A DNA stretch of 64,000 nt, taken from the NCBI GenBank assembly GCA_025200525.1, contig CM045762.1, positions 191,977,154 to 192,041,153 of the forward strand. The letters run 5' to 3'. Origin of the DNA: Camellia lanceoleosa (taxonomy: Eukaryota > Streptophyta > Magnoliopsida > Ericales > Theaceae). The translations under genes were made by a program, and so were the position numbers. Of the stretch, positions 60,066 to 64,000 are shown piece after piece (position 1 is the stretch's first letter; every line of letters begins with the position of its first letter). The notes below the pieces were generated by a model. The model had not been told where the DNA came from and did not search any database. It saw only the letters and a program-made list of their open reading frames with translations.

Positions 60066-60629
60066 TGTAAACGTAAATTGCAGAACATAAACCTTACACT
60101 TCGGATTATTTACCATGTGTATCATCAAGAAATCAAGACAAAATGACATACCTGAATCCATTGATGAATGGTTAAACGGAAGCGTGATTATCAATAACCT
60201 CTTTGTTATTGATTATGTTATTGCCTTCTAATCCTTTCCCCTTTGGTGCCTTATGTTTCTCCTTGAGAGGATTTAGAAAACATGGCAGTGTTCTTACCAC
60301 TTGGGAAGGAATAGGGACCATAACCTTTTTAAAGGTTGTAATTGGTTTTCAAAACTGAAAGGTTTTATGAGATATTAAACAGACATCAGTTACCCATTAA
60401 CCATTAAACTAATTAATTGGTCACTAAACCAATTAATTAGTCATTAAACCAACTTTAACCAATATGTTTTAATTTCTATTTCTGCCCCTCATAGAAATAG
60501 AAATTATACAACTAGTATCTACACATTAGGTCCATAACACATATACCCTTAAGCCTATTAACTAAATTGAATCACTTAAATGATAACACCACATTTAATT
60601 ATGTGGTCCCATTGAGACATTATCTAACA
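60066..60629 (-). repeat. Copia 5' LTR
   Basis: 564 bp, TGTTAGATAATGTC... to ...TTTACA on the - strand. It carries the short internal deletion relative to the 3' LTR. Confidence 0.95.
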
Positions 60630-60734
60630 ATGGAACCATATATGTTTCCCAATCCACTTTCAGGGGTGCCATGCCAAACGCCAAGGCTGACAAGTTTGTT
60701 TGTTTGGACCCTCATGAAAGTTACAATCAAGATG

Positions 60735-63035
60735 TCAAGTTGCTGTGGATTTGGCTGAGAAGAAAGCTACAGCTCCAACAAATGGTGCGTTGATATACGT
60801 AGCTGGCTCAGATTGCTGATAATTATTTCGATCATCTGCAAAATTGTCACTACTATCAGGACCCCCCAAGATGGCTCCAACAAGGACATTTGGATTGGGT
60901 GAGCCAGAGTGCAGGTACTGGAAACCGTCATCGCACCCAATATGATCAGGATGTGCATTTACAGATGGTATAGAGGATCCCCTGTGGTGGACATATAGTG
61001 GATACCTCTGCCCAAAACCCACCATGTAAGACATCTTTGCCGGGTTATTGCCTAATATGTAGTCAACCTGGTCCTTTGCCTGTGAAATGAGCTTTTGTGC
61101 TGTAACGGTTGAACTCCCACATGAGGCAACTCCACCATTTGAGCTTAGATACTTGGCATATGTCAAGAGGAGGAATGCTGAGGAAGTAACATATTGAAGA
61201 TTGCTCGCACTTCCTTTGTAGAGAAGTCCACCTGTAAACCATTGTTATAAACATGAGCCAACCCTAAGATTGAACTCCTCTATGAACGAAAATGAGGAAG
61301 AAATAGTGTAGTAGCTGACCTGGGGTATATTGGGCCTGAAAATTAGGTGATCCGGGAATTAAAGAACATATGTAGTTGTCTGAGTGTGCTTTATATAATT
61401 CAAATTCTTGGATATTCTTCTCTAAGAAGCCCTGTAGAAAAGCCCAACAAGAGTTAAAATTTGATCCTACAGGTACATAGGTTAGCCGTGGCTGAGTTGT
61501 AGAAGAAAACCTTGGAAAGAAGAACCTTTGTTCCGGCGCGCTTGTCATCCCAACTGAAAGAGTAGTCATCATCATCAGCACCCAATGTGTGGCCATTGGA
61601 CTGGATGTAAGCCAAGTATGAAGCATTCTGTGAAGCTCTGTGAATCCATGATGCGCCCCATAAAAGTTCGTCCTAATTAAAATAATAAGCGTCAAGCACT
61701 ATGATTGGTGCCAATTTGAGAAAGAAGCAAAATGTGTATCTTACATGGTATCCTGAGTAAGAGCAATAAAATGGGCAGACTACTGAATTGAGAGAGTCAC
61801 TGTAAGATCCTCTGTACTTGTCAGCAAAATCAAACACCTGCACATAACAACAACCAGCTTTATCAGAAATGCGAGATGTCAAACCAGAGAAGTGGGAACA
61901 AAGATGAATTAAGTGTTTTACTTTCATAGCTGTTTGAAGTAACTTGGTGGAATAAGAAGGATCAGAATCATGGAACACAATTGAAGCAGCAGCCAATGCA
62001 GCAGCAGTTTCTGCTGCAACATCTGATCCTGGACTTTGAGTGGTTACTTTGTACACATTTCGCGGTGTGTCCATATCTTCAGGCCTTTCCCAACATTGGT
62101 GATCTTTGTTTGGATCTCCCAACCAATATAGCCTTGAGTTCTTTATAGTTAGAGAAAAATGTTACATGTAAGCAGTTTCTTTTTATAATTTTATTCATTC
62201 TTCTTCATTTATTATTATTATTATTATTTTAAATTTCTGTTGAACCATTTATTTGTTTTGCAAGTGTTTTACAATCTCTAGCTGTCAAATATGTATGCCA
62301 CAGCCAAAGGTATTCATGTAAGACAGTTTTTATGGGGCAAGTTGGTATAAATGCTGTATTTGAAAATATAAACTATATATTATTGGTGTTCCTAATGTCA
62401 ATTTGTCTGTCTTTTTGTTTCTGTTTCAGTGTCCACAACACAACGTGCTAGTAGTAAATAGGCGATTAAAAGTAAAAAAAACGTTTTGCTTTTTTTCTCA
62501 CTTGGACGTATAAGGTGCCAGGGGTGGCGGTGGCAGCTTTTAGAAGATAATCGGTACTCCAACGGATGGCAGACCTAGCATTCTGGATCTGGTTTTGCAT
62601 GGAGCTTCCAAATTCAATCACACTCCATGCTAATAATGTAGTTTTAAAGGCCATTGGCAAGCCAAACTTGACATTATCTCCAGCATCATAATATCCACCT
62701 ACAAGGTCAACCTGAAATCCAAACGCCAAGTGTATGCAAAATTAAAATAATAGTGAGGATATTAATTAAAGCCAACCAAATGTGTATGAGATAGTTTTGT
62801 AGAGGAGTAAGTACATAAGAAGAGGAGCCATCGGACAGGCCAGAATCGGCCCTCCATTTGAGCCGCTGGTCAGGAGGTAATTGCCAGACCGCTGACCCTC
62901 AAAGAAGAGAATAGATTTTCCAAGGGCATCATTGTAATCTTGAGAAGTGAAGGCTGAGCAAGATAAGCTAAGGGAACAAATTGCTAGGCACAGAATTGGT
63001 AATGTCAATGAATATGGCACTGAACTAAAAGCCAT
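60735..63035 (-). pseudogene. GH9 endoglucanase (class B cellulase) gene with three lesions
   Basis: Secreted endo-1,4-beta-glucanase of plant cell walls. Seven exons on the - strand: 63035-62815, 62711-62502, ~62130-61922, 61837-61745, 61672-61511, 61431-61320, 61231-60735. Signal peptide (MAFSSVPYSLTLPILCLAIC), then FTSQDYNDALGKSILFFEGQ, the nucleophile region [31 protein letters not shown], the His signature ([16 protein letters not shown]) and the Asp/Glu signature [20 protein letters not shown]. It ends SAKSTAT, with no carbohydrate-binding domain. Lesions: a 1-nt deletion after QRSG (~62887) shifts the rest of exon 1; exon 3 lacks an AG acceptor (reads ATTGGTTGGG); and an extra G precedes DPNKDH. 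Exons 4-7 are intact. Either a young pseudogene or assembly errors. Confidence 0.85.
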
Positions 63036-63163
63036 ATTTAAAAAGAAAAAACTACACAGGCCTGTAATTCAGGCCTAGAATACTGGTAGAAGAAGGGTAG
63101 CTCTAGCGCAGCAATTATACCATGAAATCAGAGGGTGGTGGGGTGGGTGTGGGTGAGGTGGTC

Positions 63164-63171
63164 TATTTAAA
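63164..63171 (-). promoter_or_regulatory. Candidate TATA box of the GH9 gene
   Basis: TTTAAATA on the - strand, about 130 bp upstream of the ATG, a reasonable distance for a short 5' UTR. It is the best match in the region; not proven. Confidence 0.4.
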
Positions 63172-63220
63172 GAGGTGAAGGTGAAGTTGAAGGAAGTTGG
63201 AGAGAGTTCGTTGGTCGTTA

Positions 63221-63246
63221 AGAGAGAGAGAGAGAGAGAGAGAGAG
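63221..63246. repeat. (AG)n microsatellite in the GH9 promoter
   Basis: Thirteen AG units about 185 bp upstream of the ATG. On the gene's strand this is a CT repeat, often found near plant promoters. Confidence 0.85.
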
Positions 63247-64000
63247 GGTCATGTCACTCACGGGATCAACTGCGCCAAACTGAACTGTCTGTTGCATATG
63301 CAAACAAGCAAACGTTATCCAAACCGCCAATTGTTAGAAACTAGTCAAATGCAGAGACAAATTAAATCGACAAGAATAGACTATTAAATCTCGTGTTTAA
63401 CTAGTTTTTCTTACCTCTGGCTCCCACACTATTATTCATGTATAAATTATGTATATATACCGATATATATCAACTATTTATGTTAAGAAAAAATGTGACT
63501 GCTTATATATAATGGAAAAACTGCGTGATTTACGATAGAAAATTTGGGGAGGGTGTTTTAAAGTAGAAGCCATATGTTTGGATTCATGGCGTAATTAAAG
63601 GGTTGGAAAGGGGAGTGCATAGAAGTCCACAAATGGAGGTGAAATGGGAAACTTATTATTTAATTTTGGAGTTCTATAGGACGTTATTTATGTGATGTTC
63701 TCAACAAATAAGAGAGCACAAAATATAATAATATTGTGTTTGGTTAAGAAATTTAGAAAGGTGAAATGTTAATAATATATAATTATATTTTACCTAATTT
63801 CAATTGCCTTTTTCTTACTATTTCCAAATCTTTCAACCAAACACAGCTAAGTCATCATTTGTCTCTCAATTACTTAACAAAAGTGAGTTGGCATTGTTCT
63901 ATTTATAAATTTCCAGTACATTATTGGTTGGGAGTATCACACAAATAACAATACATAAAACTCTTGAATTATCGAGTCATGATAATAAAAAAAAGCACCC
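63247..64000. other. GH9 upstream region
   Basis: AT-rich, with no further gene. A small foldback occupies 63735-63845 (separate entry). Confidence 0.5.
63735..63845. repeat. Very short MITE-like foldback
   Basis: TGTGTTTGGTTAAGAAATTT on the left and (reverse complement) TGTGTTTGGTTGAAAGATTT on the right form 20-25-bp inverted repeats around an AT-rich core of about 60 bp. Confidence 0.6.

Larger units (their letters stand above)
54126..60629 (-). mobile_element. Complete Ty1/Copia retrotransposon
   Basis: LTRs at 60066-60629 (5') and 54126-54706 (3'), ATGGA on both sides (54121-54125, 60630-60634), PBS TGGTATCAGAGCC (60051-60063, initiator Met tRNA type) and PPT GTGGTCCAGTGGGAGA. Domains run gag-PR-INT-RT-RNaseH on the - strand, the Copia order. 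Several stops and frameshifts make it defective. It inserted about 100 bp downstream of the GH9 stop codon, in the same orientation as that gene. Confidence 0.96.

Overview
This window looks like repeat-dominated nuclear DNA from a dicot plant. The evidence is AT-rich intergenic sequence, GT-AG introns, a plant GH9 endoglucanase gene, a plant-specific MGC-type glutaredoxin-domain gene, and plant lineages of Copia, Gypsy, MULE, CACTA, hAT, PIF/Harbinger and Helitron elements. The species cannot be named from the sequence. I found no tRNA, rRNA, CRISPR or prokaryotic-type gene.

Layout. 1-949: one end of a CACTA transposon, with a tRNA-like A-box/B-box module inside. 1612-10603: a 9-kb MULE with a 9-bp target duplication. 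It carries a decayed transposase (+ strand) and, convergently, a decayed Ulp1/SENP-type cysteine protease gene (- strand). 11192-12669: a TIR element with a duplicated fragment that looks like the start of a plant gene, plus minisatellites. 12716-23064: a block of head-to-tail Helitrons (CTAG 3' ends with hairpins), one holding exon fragments of a replication protein A-like gene and a nested hAT MITE. 24272-26414: foldback elements. 26602-36214: a complete but mutated Tat-type Gypsy retrotransposon with ~97% identical LTRs, an antisense extra ORF and a 62-bp minisatellite. 37095-38432: MITEs. 39489-40421: a broken glutaredoxin-domain gene, with GA-rich TIR elements upstream. 44050-44434: a foldback MITE. 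44577-56233: a large inverted duplication with arms of about 4.2 kb. The outer part of the right arm lies inside a complete Copia element (54126-60629, - strand, TSD ATGGA), and the left arm is a truncated inverted copy of the same material. 60735-63035: a seven-exon GH9 endoglucanase on the - strand with several lesions, its stop codon only about 100 bp from the Copia LTR.

How it fits together. The two single-copy plant genes (glutaredoxin-domain and GH9) are both damaged and both bordered by transposons. The rest is nested mobile DNA. Many elements can be bounded to the base because target duplications survive. In the inverted duplication the opposite arm also supplies the unoccupied site: a PIF/Harbinger MITE is present only in the left arm and a Pack-MULE only in the right. 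The most unusual points are the MULE/Ulp1 pairing, the repeated identical Helitron head-to-tail junctions, the tRNA-like modules in two unrelated CACTA families, and the captured, correctly spliced-looking gene fragments in a Helitron and a Pack-MULE. I did not find a system I could claim as wholly new. All comparisons were by eye, without database searches.
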